This document shows, in pieces, positions 26,720 through 35,285 of a stretch of DNA of 64,000 nucleotides. Numbering within the stretch: the stretch's first letter is position 1; every line of letters begins with the position of its first letter. Below the pieces are notes generated by a model, which was not told where the DNA came from, did not search any database, and saw only the letters and a program-made list of their open reading frames with translations. The stretch is taken from assembly GCF_002234535.1 (NCBI RefSeq), contig NZ_CP022521.1, positions 3,534,001 to 3,598,000 of the forward strand, read 5' to 3'. The stretch comes from Actinoalloteichus hoggarensis (GTDB taxonomy: Bacteria; Actinomycetota; Actinomycetes; Mycobacteriales; Pseudonocardiaceae). A program made the translations under genes and the position numbers.

Positions 26720-27230
26720 GGGGCCCGCCCTCACCTGGGCGGAGATCGACTCCATGTTGACGGAGTCCAGAAGCTACTGGGTGTGCACGGTGCGCCCGGA
26801 TCTTCGACCACACGCGGTTCCGGTGTGGGGCGTATGGCGTCGCGGGAGTCTCCTCATCAGCACACCGGAGTCGACGGTCAAGGCACGCAACATCGCCGTC
26901 AACCGCGCTGTGACGGTGCATCTGGAGAGCGCGGACGACGTGGTGGTCGTCGACGGCCGAGCACGGGTGATCAGCGACTCCGACGAGCTGACCGACTGGA
27001 GCACGGCGTTGACCGAGAAATACGGGGGGCTCACCGGCGTGACCTATGACCTGGTCGCCTCGGCCTCGGCAGGCATGCGGAACGTGGCGATCGACGCGAA
27101 GGTGGTTCGTGCCTGGCGGGCGGGCGAGATGTTCCATGCCGTGCGCTGGGTTGCCGACGGTACAGGCGGGATGAGACTGGCAGACGCGCTCTCCTCGGTG
27201 GAGGCCGCCCAGGGTGGTGTGGCTCGGTGA
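26697..27230 (+). CDS. PPOX-class / F420-dependent split-barrel oxidoreductase
   Basis: This 177-residue split-barrel flavin/F420-binding protein has LTESRSYWVCTVRPDLRPHA, VPVWGVWRRGSLLIST, VKARNIAVNRAVTVHLES and VVVDGRARVI, the standard strand pattern of the PPOX/FDOR family. It starts 23 bases inside the LanB gene with AGGAGT upstream. In the thiopeptin system an F420H2-dependent reductase (TpnL) converts the dehydropiperidine of series b to the piperidine of series a. This gene is a candidate for the same step, on the basis of fold and context only. Cofactor choice (FMN or F420) cannot be read with certainty. Confidence 0.83.
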   Translation: MNVSTVAEGPALTWAEIDSMLTESRSYWVCTVRPDLRPHAVPVWGVWRRGSLLISTPESTVKARNIAVNRAVTVHLESADDVVVVDGRARVISDSDELTDWSTALTEKYGGLTGVTYDLVASASAGMRNVAIDAKVVRAWRAGEMFHAVRWVADGTGGMRLADALSSVEAAQGGVAR

Positions 27231-28414
27231 CCGCCGTCGCGGGACGCAGCGAGAAGACCCACCTGCGGGGTATGCATCGCAGCAGGGAGCCGGCGGAGAC
27301 GTGGCGGCTCGTGCGGAACGAGTTCCCACGCGCCGGCATCACCCGCGTAGCCGACGTGACCGGCCTGGACGTCCTGGGGGTCCCCGTCTGGGTCGCGTTC
27401 CGGCCGACGGCGACCACGCTGAGCGTGAGTCAAGGAAAGGGTGTCACCGATCTCGCCGCGAAGGTGTCGGCAGGGGTGGAGGCCTACGAGTTGTGGTGCG
27501 CGGAGAACTGCCCGGCACCTGCCCCCGACGCGCAGGCCGTTCCGGCGGAGGAACTGGCTCTGCCCTACGACGTGTCACGGTTGCAACGCGCGGCACGAAG
27601 CCTGTTCAACCCCCGGGTGCCGCTGTCCTGGCTGCCCGCGACCGTGGCGGGCTCGAACGCCACGACGATGGTGCCCGCCGACTCCGTGCGGATCTCCTCC
27701 CTGGCGACTCCGGACTGGACGCCCCCGCTGTTACGGGTCACCACCAACGGGCTGGCAGGCGGCAACGATCCGATGGAGGCGGCGCTGCACGCCCTCCTGG
27801 AACTCGTCGAGCGCGATTCGACGGCGGACCTCGTCGACGAGCCGGTGGAGACGCGACGCCACATCCGCCCGGACACGGTCACGGACCCTTCGTGTGCCGA
27901 GCTGATCGACCGTATCCACCGGGCCGGGGCGTGGCTCGAACTGGTCGACGTGACTCGGAATCCACGCTTCCCCTGCTTCGTCAGCTATCTGTGGTCGCCT
28001 GAGGACCCGTCCCTCTACGCGGGCTCCGGTTGCCACACCGACCCGGCGGTCGCGCTGTCCAGGGCCGTCACCGAGGCGGCACAGAGCAGGCTCACCGTCA
28101 TCAACGGGACTCGGGACGACATCCGGGGCTCGCTGTACCGCTCTCATCGCTGGGATCGCGCCGCCCCCGTGACCCCCGACGAGGGGATGGTGTCCTGGGC
28201 GGAGGTCACCGCGACGCTGCCCGGATCGCGGGAGACCGACCTGGCCGCCGAGTTCGCCGCCTGCGCGGCGGAGGTCACACGGATGACCGACCAGCCGGTT
28301 CTGGTCGTTCCGCTGACTGAAGCGGGTCGACCGATCGCCGTCACCCGGGTCGTCGCTCCCGGCCTGCGGTTCACCGCAGGCGAGGAATGCCCACGCCCCG
28401 TCGGCCAAGACTGA
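27227..28414 (+). CDS. YcaO-domain protein, thioamide-forming type
   Basis: This 395-residue protein has the YcaO signature GNDPMEAALHALLELVERDS and CHTDPAVALSRAVTEAAQSR. It lacks the Cys-rich N-terminal part and the C-terminal PxPxP motif of cyclodehydratases; it ends ...CPRPVGQD. It is followed nine bases later by tfuA. YcaO-TfuA pairs catalyse backbone thioamidation in methanogen McrA and in thiopeptin-like thiopeptides, so this protein most likely installs a thioamide in the core. GTG 27227 overlaps the reductase stop. A TTA codon lies at 27731-27733. Confidence 0.92.
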   Translation: MTAVAGRSEKTHLRGMHRSREPAETWRLVRNEFPRAGITRVADVTGLDVLGVPVWVAFRPTATTLSVSQGKGVTDLAAKVSAGVEAYELWCAENCPAPAPDAQAVPAEELALPYDVSRLQRAARSLFNPRVPLSWLPATVAGSNATTMVPADSVRISSLATPDWTPPLLRVTTNGLAGGNDPMEAALHALLELVERDSTADLVDEPVETRRHIRPDTVTDPSCAELIDRIHRAGAWLELVDVTRNPRFPCFVSYLWSPEDPSLYAGSGCHTDPAVALSRAVTEAAQSRLTVINGTRDDIRGSLYRSHRWDRAAPVTPDEGMVSWAEVTATLPGSRETDLAAEFAACAAEVTRMTDQPVLVVPLTEAGRPIAVTRVVAPGLRFTAGEECPRPVGQD

Positions 28415-28422
28415 GGAGCTCC

Positions 28423-29898
28423 ATGGTGCTGCATGTCTTCAGTGGTCCCACTCTCGACGCCGAGGAGATTCGACGGCGCGCCCCCGGGTGTGTCGTACAC
28501 GGGCCTGTCGGCCACGGCGACCTCCTCCGCCTCGGCGTGGGCGACGGCGACGTCGTGCTCGTCCTCGACGGATACTTCTTCCAGGCACCCGCCGTGCGGC
28601 ACAAGGAGATGCTCGAGCTGGTTCGATGCGGTGTTCGTGTGATCGGGGCGAGCAGTATGGGAGCCCTGCGGGCCGCGGAGCTGCGCGGGCTGGGGGTGAC
28701 CGGAGTCGGTCAGGTCTACCGCTGGTATGCCGATGACGTCGTCACGGCCGACGACGAGGTCGCGGTCAGTCATCTCGCGGCCGAGGACGGCTATCGCGCG
28801 GTGTCGACCCCCTTGGTCGCCGTCCGCTATGCGCTGGATCGGGCGGTCGCGGCGGAGGCCGTGTCGCAGGAGGCAGCCGAAGGACTCCTGGAGTCGATGC
28901 GGGCGATTCCCTTCCCTCGTCGCAGTTGGACGTCGCTATGGCGATCGGCGGAGGACTCAGGCCTGGCGGAGGCGGCGAGTCGCCTGCGTGCACACCTCGC
29001 CGCCCGGCCTGCCGACGCGGACGTGAAACGGCTGGACGCGCTCAGTGCCCTCGACCTCGCGGTCTCCATCGTCCCGACCGTGCCCGAGCTTCCCGACCAC
29101 ACGGCGCGAACGCTGGAGACGGTGTACCTCGCCGACTGGCGCTGGGAAAGCCGCGGCGCGGCCGTCGGCGGCCGCATGGTCCCCGATCGTCTGGCGTCGG
29201 CCTTCCTCCAGCTGTTCCTCCCGGTATACCCGCGGATCCATCGGCACACCGCGCTCACGGCCGTCGCCGCCGACCAGCAGGCTCCGGGCTCCGAGACGGC
29301 TGCTCTCGGCACGGGTCCGTCGCACCAGGACGGCGATCGCCCGACGCCTCCGAGTTCGTCAGGCCTGGCGTCGGGCGACACCGTCGCGTTGGAGGAGGCG
29401 GCGTTGGCCGCGGCGAGGGCCCGGGGCCTCGTCGGCCCGAGGGAGGAGCCGTTGACCGCCGAGCTTCGACAATGGTGCTCCCCCGCCGAGCTGGCCTCTC
29501 ACGACCTCGATCAGCGCGAGGCCGCACTACGCGGCCTGGTCCGCTCGTATCGCGTGGGACCCGGCGTCCGAGTGGGGCACGAATTCCCCGCGATGGTGCG
29601 CGACGCTCCCGGGTTGCTCCACCTCGCCAGGACTGCCGCGGCAGCGGCGCTGCGCCTCACCGAGGCCAAGCGGTCCCGCGATCCCGAGTTCCAGCTCGAA
29701 CACCTCCGCGCCGACGTCATCGACGAGTTCTTCCGCGAACGGTGGGGTGGCGAGCTGGAATGCCAGGCATGGGATCGGGGTCTGACCGGCGTGGCGGAGC
29801 TCCGGGAGCTCGGTCGCGAGTTCCTGTTCCTCGCCAGGGCGGGACTGATACCCGAATCCGCACTGGCCGCGGTTCGTCTGACCAGAGAGAAGGATTGA
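28423..29898 (+). CDS. tfuA: TfuA-like thioamidation partner
   Basis: This 491-residue protein carries the TfuA core in its first ~150 residues: VFSGPTLDAEEI, DGYFFQAPAVRHKEML, a GVRVIGASSMGALRAAEL block and YRWYADDVVTADDEVAVSH. TfuA proteins cooperate with a YcaO enzyme in thioamide formation, probably by supplying sulfur or binding substrate. The remaining ~340 residues are mostly helical and lack a motif I recognise. ATG 28423 is preceded by GAGGAG overlapping the YcaO stop. The pair is the strongest evidence that the product is a thioamidated thiopeptide. Confidence 0.93.
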   Translation: MVLHVFSGPTLDAEEIRRRAPGCVVHGPVGHGDLLRLGVGDGDVVLVLDGYFFQAPAVRHKEMLELVRCGVRVIGASSMGALRAAELRGLGVTGVGQVYRWYADDVVTADDEVAVSHLAAEDGYRAVSTPLVAVRYALDRAVAAEAVSQEAAEGLLESMRAIPFPRRSWTSLWRSAEDSGLAEAASRLRAHLAARPADADVKRLDALSALDLAVSIVPTVPELPDHTARTLETVYLADWRWESRGAAVGGRMVPDRLASAFLQLFLPVYPRIHRHTALTAVAADQQAPGSETAALGTGPSHQDGDRPTPPSSSGLASGDTVALEEAALAAARARGLVGPREEPLTAELRQWCSPAELASHDLDQREAALRGLVRSYRVGPGVRVGHEFPAMVRDAPGLLHLARTAAAAALRLTEAKRSRDPEFQLEHLRADVIDEFFRERWGGELECQAWDRGLTGVAELRELGREFLFLARAGLIPESALAAVRLTREKD

Positions 29899-29901
29899 CC
29901 G

Positions 29902-32169
29902 ATGCCGGTGCGCACAGCCGAGAGACCCGCCGACCGCATGCCGGAACCGGGAGGCGGCGACCTCACGCCACAGGGAAAGGGGCACGATCGGGTCGAGGAC
30001 ACGGTCGTCGCTCGACTCGCCGGCCTGATCAGGGTGTGGGGCGTGGTGCGCCACTTTCACCCCTGGCTGGTCTGGGACGCCGTCGACTGGGAAGCGGCCC
30101 TGGCCCGCGCCGTCGACGCGGTCCTCGCGGGGCGCGACGACACTGATTACCGCGTCGCGGTGAGTGACATGCTGGCGGTGTTGAACGACGACGGGACCGC
30201 GTTAGTCGACACGACACCGGCCGAGGGCGGCGCGTCCGCAGGCCGAGAATCCTACGACGGCCCCGCCGCGCTGACCGGGCCGAATGGTGAACTGGTCCTA
30301 GTCCTGGCAGGCTTCGCCCACCTCGGCGGTGACGCGGGCGAACTCTACGATCACGTCACCGGCTTTCTCGATCAGATGGCCGAGGCGTCCGCACTGGTCG
30401 TCGACATGCGCGGCATCGACAGCCACGTCGCGTTCAGTCTGCTTCCCCTCTTCGGTGCCCTCGCGGGCGAAGGGGTGAGCACTCCCAGCCGATGCAGGCG
30501 GGAGCATCGCGGGATCGGACCCCAGGACGCCTGGATGGTCGGCGTCTATCAGTCCGGCATCAGTCAGGAGCTTCCGCGCAGGCTCAGCTCGTGGACCTCC
30601 CCGGTGTCGGTGCCGACCGTCCTCGTGTTCGACGAGGCGAACGACCCCGGTTATCTCGAGGCGCTGGCGCTCCGCTTCGCCGGTCGGGTGTCGCTGGTCC
30701 ACGCGGGTGCGAGGGCCACCGCCGTCCCGGGGACCGTCGAGCTGCTTCCGCACGGCTTGGCGGCACGGGTTAGGTCGCAGGACATCCTCGGTCCCGACGG
30801 GCGTCGCGGCGTGCCGCTGGACGCCACCGCTCCTGCGGGGACACCGGGTGATCTCGGCTCCCCCGCTCTGGGTGCGGCATTCGACCTCCTCGGTGGACGG
30901 CGGACGCCCGCGCCGCCACCCGCCGACACGCTTCCATGGCCCCGGCCCGCGAGGCCCCCACGACCGGTCTCCCCCGGACCTCTGAGCGTCGCCGACCGGA
31001 TCGCCGCGCTGGCCGAGATGTGGGCCGCCGTCGAGTGGTTCTTCCCGCACAAGAATCTGTGCGACTCGCCGTGGGAGGACGTGCTGTCCGATCTCCTGCC
31101 GACATTCCTGGCGGCCGACGACGAGACGGCTTTCGCGCACGCCGTCGCCGACTTCACGGTTCGCATGAATGACGGGCACGCCATCGTCAACCATCCGGTC
31201 CTGATCTCGGAACGCGGCGGCTCCTGCTCCGTGCCGGTTCGCGTTCGGCTTCTGGCCGGTGACACGGTCGTCGTCCAGATCGTCGGGGACGCGGGCGGGC
31301 TTGCCGTCGGCGACGTCGTGCTCGCGGTGGACGACGAGGACACGGCTGAGCGCCGGAGCAGACTCCGGAGACGGATCTCGTCCTCTTCCGCCGCGGGAGG
31401 CGAGCTGATGATCGACTGGATGTTGCTGTCGGGGGCGCCGGACACCGAGGCCCGCATCCGTGTCCGCACCGCGGCGGGGATCGAGCGGACGCTTCTGGTT
31501 CCTCGATGCCCGTTGATCTCGACGGAACCGCGGCAGGGCAGACCCGTCTTCGGCGTGCTGCCCGCGGGTGTCGGCTACCTCGACCTCGCCCGGCTCGCCA
31601 CGGACCAGGTGCCGCGGGCATTCGAGGCCGTCGCCTCGGCCGCGGGTCTGATAGTCGACCTGCGCAGCTACCCGAAGTGCGACGGCGCGGCGGTGGCATC
31701 GCGGCTGATCGATCGTCGAGTGGCCTACGGCATACGGCGGGTGGCCGCTCCCACCGTCGAGGCCGCCTCGGCAGTGCACGAGACGCCGTTGACGCTGGAC
31801 CCTCATCGGCCGGACAGCTGTTACCGCGGGCACATCGCCGTGCTGGTCGACGAGTCGACGATGAGCCTCGGAGAGGAGATCGGGTTGATGATCACCGCGG
31901 CCGCCGGTGAGAGGACGCTGTTCGTCGGCGGCGCCACCAACGGCTCGATCGGGGAGATCACCGACATCCGACTTCCCCAGGGGGTGCGAATGATGTTCAC
32001 CGGAGCCGACATCCGGGGTATCGACGGCCGATGTCTGCAACGATCGGGACTCCAGGTCGACGTGTTCGTCACGCCGACGCTCGCGGGCGTACGTGCCGGG
32101 CGTGACGAGGTCCTCGAAGCCGCCGTCTCCGCTCTCACGACGGCACCGGCTTCGGAGCGGACCGCATGA
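29902..32169 (+). CDS. S41-family peptidase, tandem (degenerate + active) halves
   Basis: This 755-residue protein has two homologous halves. Each opens with a helical RLAxL...W..V..F.P segment (near residues 38 and 364) and contains a V-x-D-x-R strand (VVDMRGID; IVDLRSYPKCDGAA). The second half has the S41 nucleophile region VDESTMSLGEEIG with Ser655 and a following GGATNGSIGE loop. In the first half the equivalent stretch VFDEANDPGYLEA has lost the Ser, so that copy looks inactive. No signal peptide is seen, so it should be cytoplasmic. Leader removal in thiostrepton-type clusters lacks an obvious dedicated protease, and this gene is a good candidate. A TTA codon lies at 30202-30204. Confidence 0.82.
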   Translation: MPVRTAERPADRMPEPGGGDLTPQGKGHDRVEDTVVARLAGLIRVWGVVRHFHPWLVWDAVDWEAALARAVDAVLAGRDDTDYRVAVSDMLAVLNDDGTALVDTTPAEGGASAGRESYDGPAALTGPNGELVLVLAGFAHLGGDAGELYDHVTGFLDQMAEASALVVDMRGIDSHVAFSLLPLFGALAGEGVSTPSRCRREHRGIGPQDAWMVGVYQSGISQELPRRLSSWTSPVSVPTVLVFDEANDPGYLEALALRFAGRVSLVHAGARATAVPGTVELLPHGLAARVRSQDILGPDGRRGVPLDATAPAGTPGDLGSPALGAAFDLLGGRRTPAPPPADTLPWPRPARPPRPVSPGPLSVADRIAALAEMWAAVEWFFPHKNLCDSPWEDVLSDLLPTFLAADDETAFAHAVADFTVRMNDGHAIVNHPVLISERGGSCSVPVRVRLLAGDTVVVQIVGDAGGLAVGDVVLAVDDEDTAERRSRLRRRISSSSAAGGELMIDWMLLSGAPDTEARIRVRTAAGIERTLLVPRCPLISTEPRQGRPVFGVLPAGVGYLDLARLATDQVPRAFEAVASAAGLIVDLRSYPKCDGAAVASRLIDRRVAYGIRRVAAPTVEAASAVHETPLTLDPHRPDSCYRGHIAVLVDESTMSLGEEIGLMITAAAGERTLFVGGATNGSIGEITDIRLPQGVRMMFTGADIRGIDGRCLQRSGLQVDVFVTPTLAGVRAGRDEVLEAAVSALTTAPASERTA

Positions 32170-32948
32170 CCGGCCGTCCGGACGTGGAACTCGTCGAACT
32201 GGAACTCGGCGGCCACGACGTCGTCGCCGTCAACGCAGGCGAGGCCGTGTTCCTCTGGAACGAGTTCGACGGCGACTCCGCCTACGCCACGGCCGCCGAC
32301 GGCCTGCCTCCCGGCTCGACGATCATCGACGTCGGCGCCCACATCGGCTTGGCGTCGATCTTCTTCGCAGGCAGGGTCTCCGAGGCACGGATCCTCGCCT
32401 TCGAGCCTGCGTGGGCGTCATCGGCATGCCTTCGATGCAACCTGGCCCGACACGTGCCGACGGCGACGGTGTTCCCGACCGCGGTCGGCCGGGCCACCGG
32501 AAGGGCCGAGCTGAGCTACCACCCGTTTGCCACCGCGACCTCGACCTTGTACGAGGACCGCGCCGACGACGAACGCAATCAGGAGGCCTTCCTAACGAAC
32601 TCGGGGATCGAGGAGCGATACAAGCAGCGTTTCCGAGAACAACCGGTCGTGACGGAGCAGGCCACCGTCGAGCTGACCACGGTGGCCTCGATCATCGACC
32701 AGCACGTCGACGGCGAGGTGGGTCTGCTCAAGATCGACGTCGAGCGCGCCGAGCTCGACGTCATCGACGGGGTTCGAGCCGATCAGTGGCCCGCGATCCG
32801 ACGAGTGGCCGTCGAGGTGCACGACATCGCCGGGCGGCTCGGCGTCGTCGTCGGCAGGCTCGCCACCCTCGGTTTCCGCGTCGACGTGACCCAGGCCCGA
32901 TTGTTCGCGGGCGGCAGCGTCTACAACGTCGTGGCCGGACGCCGGTGA
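32166..32948 (+). CDS. FkbM-family methyltransferase
   Basis: This 260-residue FkbM-type SAM methyltransferase has motif I IIDVGAHIGLASIFF, then RILAFEPAWAS, a TAVGRATGRAELSYHPF segment and LLKIDVERAELDVIDG, the usual family order. FkbM enzymes often O-methylate sugar or macrolide hydroxyls. The target here could be the deoxysugar or a hydroxyl made by a P450. ATG 32166 overlaps the peptidase stop, and it is the last gene of the plus-strand array that starts at 6885. Confidence 0.9.
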   Translation: MTGRPDVELVELELGGHDVVAVNAGEAVFLWNEFDGDSAYATAADGLPPGSTIIDVGAHIGLASIFFAGRVSEARILAFEPAWASSACLRCNLARHVPTATVFPTAVGRATGRAELSYHPFATATSTLYEDRADDERNQEAFLTNSGIEERYKQRFREQPVVTEQATVELTTVASIIDQHVDGEVGLLKIDVERAELDVIDGVRADQWPAIRRVAVEVHDIAGRLGVVVGRLATLGFRVDVTQARLFAGGSVYNVVAGRR

Positions 32949-32955
32949 CGCCGAG

Positions 32956-32991
32956 CCCGCGGACGACGCGCGTCGGCGTCGGCCGCGGGCC
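32956..32991. terminator. Hairpin between converging operons
   Basis: GCCCGCGG (32956-32963) and CCGCGGGC (32984-32991) are a perfect 8-bp inverted repeat, and CGACGCGCGTCG (32965-32976) is a nested palindrome. It lies eight bases past the FkbM stop, in the 55-base space where the plus and minus operons converge. It probably terminates both; no T-tract is present. Confidence 0.55.
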
Positions 32992-33003
32992 GCGCCGCGA
33001 TGG

Positions 33004-33828
33004 TCACTCGGTCGCCCGGCTCCGTGCGGCGGCCTCGGCCGTGAGCCACTCGACCACGGTGTCGGCGAGCCACTGCCCGAGGATCGCATGAGACTTCGCC
33101 GAGTAGTGCAGACCGTCGGGTACCGCGTCCTCCCAGCCCAACGGGGCGAGCAGGTCCACGATCGGGACGACCCGGACGTCCGAGTCGTCGAGTCGTCGAA
33201 CGGCCTCGGCGATCGTGGTCCGATATGTCTCGTGACGCTTCTTGATGCCGGGGAGGAAGTGCTCCAGCGCATCGCCTGCCGGGGTGATGTCCACCACCAG
33301 GACCAGGGGCCTGCGGTCCCGCCGGATCTGTGTGACGACGTTCGTCAGGTGCGCGGCGAAGATCGTCGGACGCATCTGCCAGGTGCGGTCGCCGACCACC
33401 GCCGACATGGCCTGGCGGTACCACCGCGCGACACGCCAGGCATTGGCGACCACCACCCGTCGGTACAGTTCACCAGCCCGCCCGATCGGACTGCTGCGAC
33501 GGGTCAGGTGACGCAGGAGACCGAAGGGCATGAGGTACGGACCGGCTTCCGCCGCCCCGTAGTGAATGATCACGACATCGGGGAAATGGTTGCGGATCAG
33601 CGGCTCGTATCGTCGGGACGGCGTGGTGATCAGGTCGAACCAGCCGCCCTCCATGTGCAGCGCCGCGTCGATCCCCCGAGCGCGCAACAGCGTGCGCATC
33701 TCCTCGGCGTACACGCCCTCTTCTCGACGCCTCCGGGCGGGCGCCTGCTGATACACGGCGGAGTTGCCGATCACCACCACGCTCAGCGGGTCGAGCCGAC
33801 CAGCTCCGTGAACATCACTCTTGGTCAT
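33004..33828 (-). CDS. SGNH/GDSL-type hydrolase, copy 1
   Basis: This 274-residue SGNH-fold protein has the nucleophile block VVVIGNSAVYQQ (Ser in GNS) and the late DGLHYS block (Asp-x-x-His). The block III Asn is missing: IHYGAAEAGPY versus HYGTNEAQPY in copy 2, so the oxyanion hole may be altered. ATG 33828 has GCAGGAG upstream, and the frame upstream of it is an out-of-context shadow. Such proteins are esterases or acyltransferases. Next to a carrier protein and FkbH, acyl transfer or trimming of an ester on the thiopeptide or sugar is plausible. Confidence 0.82.
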   Translation of the reverse strand: MTKSDVHGAGRLDPLSVVVIGNSAVYQQAPARRRREEGVYAEEMRTLLRARGIDAALHMEGGWFDLITTPSRRYEPLIRNHFPDVVIIHYGAAEAGPYLMPFGLLRHLTRRSSPIGRAGELYRRVVVANAWRVARWYRQAMSAVVGDRTWQMRPTIFAAHLTNVVTQIRRDRRPLVLVVDITPAGDALEHFLPGIKKRHETYRTTIAEAVRRLDDSDVRVVPIVDLLAPLGWEDAVPDGLHYSAKSHAILGQWLADTVVEWLTAEAAARSRATE

Positions 33829-33830
33829 CG

Positions 33831-35273
33831 CTACTCCTGCTTCGGTATCTGGTCGTTGTCCAGCAGCTCCGGATTTCCCGCAGGCGGTGTCGCGTCGCAC
33901 AGGCGTCGGACCACGGCAGCCGCCACGGGCTCGACGGGGGCGGCCGTCAGCCGCGCTCCCGGTGTGTTCATCTGGTCCGTCCGCAGTGCGCCGGGCCTGG
34001 TGAGGAAGAACTCCACGGTCGGATGATGGTGCGCGGCCCAGCGGACCAGGCCCTCGATCGCGGACTTGGCCGCGACGTAATGCGGCCAGTCGAAGGGGTT
34101 CGAGCGGACGGCGTCGGAGGAGACGATCACGCACCGCGCCCGGCGCCCGCCCAGCCGATCCAGCATCGCCGCCAATGGAGTCCACACCAGCCGCACGGCG
34201 TCGGCGACGTAGCGCGCCGCGACGCCGGAATCGACGGTGAAGCCGACCGGGCGAAGCGGCGGCGCCGCACTGCACACCAGGATGTCCGGCGCCGCGGGCA
34301 GCCGTCGGGCCCAGTCCAGAGTCCCCGCATCGCCCGAGATCGACGTCACCCCGTCGTCCTCGACGCCCAGCTCTCGTAGTTCGTCGGCCGTGCCCCGGTG
34401 CCCGACGAACACTCGGCTTCCCTGCGAGTGCAGGGCCAGGACGATGCCCGCACCGAGTCCGCGCCCACCACCGACGACCACCGAAGTGGTGTCGGCGAGC
34501 CGTCGTGACGGCGGCAGCAGCTCGGCGAGGCGTCGTGAATCCGGCAACGGTGCGGGGCTGAGCACCAGGCTCTCGATCTCCACCTCGGCGACAGGCCGCT
34601 CCTCCGCGTACAGTCTGGCGGTGAGGACGACCAGGCCGAGACGTCGATCCACCACGACGTCGCCCGTGTAACGGAGCGGTGAGGATACGCTCTCCGGTGC
34701 CGAGTGGAATGTCAGGCCGACGCGGCACAACAGCCCGTGTTCGCCGGGCAGGTCCATTCCCGTCATCTGACTGCACCAGGTCAGGCAGGCGAGGTGCAGC
34801 GCGCCCAGCCGGTGGCTCGAGACGGGCCAGCGCCGCATGAGCAGGCGTAGCCGATCGCCGTCCGGTCCGTAGGTTCCGGAGACGGCACCTTCGACGATCT
34901 CGTCGAGACTCCTGCGGGCCGGTCTGACGGTTCGAGGCGCGGCGGGCACGACCCCACCGCGCCGAGGACTCCCGGGGCGGACCGTGACGATGGTGCGCTC
35001 TCCCTCTGCGTCGGCCACGCTGAGACGATCCGCGGTGCGGGTCAGCTCGTACTCGACGCCCGGATGGACCGGGCGACGGAAGTCCGCGGTCAGCGCCCCG
35101 ATCCCGTGCCGTGTCTCCGATGACTCCTCCACCATGGCGAGGACCACCAGCATTCCGTGCGCCAGATGTCGACCGAAGGGCGATCGCCGCGCGCCTCGGG
35201 TAGGTGCGTGCAGCGGGTTGTGGTCTCCACTCGCCTCGGCGAACAGGCGCAGGTCCTCCTCGGTGAGCAACAT
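33831..35273 (-). CDS. MaoC-like hydratase / SDR reductase fusion
   Basis: The product is 480 residues. Residues about 1-110 are a MaoC-type hot-dog domain with FAEASGDHNPLHAP, FGRHLAHGMLVV and RPVHPGVEYELT. The middle region resembles a second hot-dog domain. Residues about 265-480 are a short-chain dehydrogenase with VVVGGGRGLGAGIVLAL, and Tyr/Lys in HYVAAKSAI. MaoC domains hydrate or dehydrate acyl thioesters, and SDR domains reduce beta-keto groups. With the carrier protein and FkbH upstream it should modify a carrier-bound C3 (or larger) acyl. ATG 35273 has GAGGAGCGG upstream. Its stop is two bases before the SGNH gene. Confidence 0.88.
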   Translation of the reverse strand: MLLTEEDLRLFAEASGDHNPLHAPTRGARRSPFGRHLAHGMLVVLAMVEESSETRHGIGALTADFRRPVHPGVEYELTRTADRLSVADAEGERTIVTVRPGSPRRGGVVPAAPRTVRPARRSLDEIVEGAVSGTYGPDGDRLRLLMRRWPVSSHRLGALHLACLTWCSQMTGMDLPGEHGLLCRVGLTFHSAPESVSSPLRYTGDVVVDRRLGLVVLTARLYAEERPVAEVEIESLVLSPAPLPDSRRLAELLPPSRRLADTTSVVVGGGRGLGAGIVLALHSQGSRVFVGHRGTADELRELGVEDDGVTSISGDAGTLDWARRLPAAPDILVCSAAPPLRPVGFTVDSGVAARYVADAVRLVWTPLAAMLDRLGGRRARCVIVSSDAVRSNPFDWPHYVAAKSAIEGLVRWAAHHHPTVEFFLTRPGALRTDQMNTPGARLTAAPVEPVAAAVVRRLCDATPPAGNPELLDNDQIPKQE

Positions 35274-35285
35274 ATCCCGCTCCTC

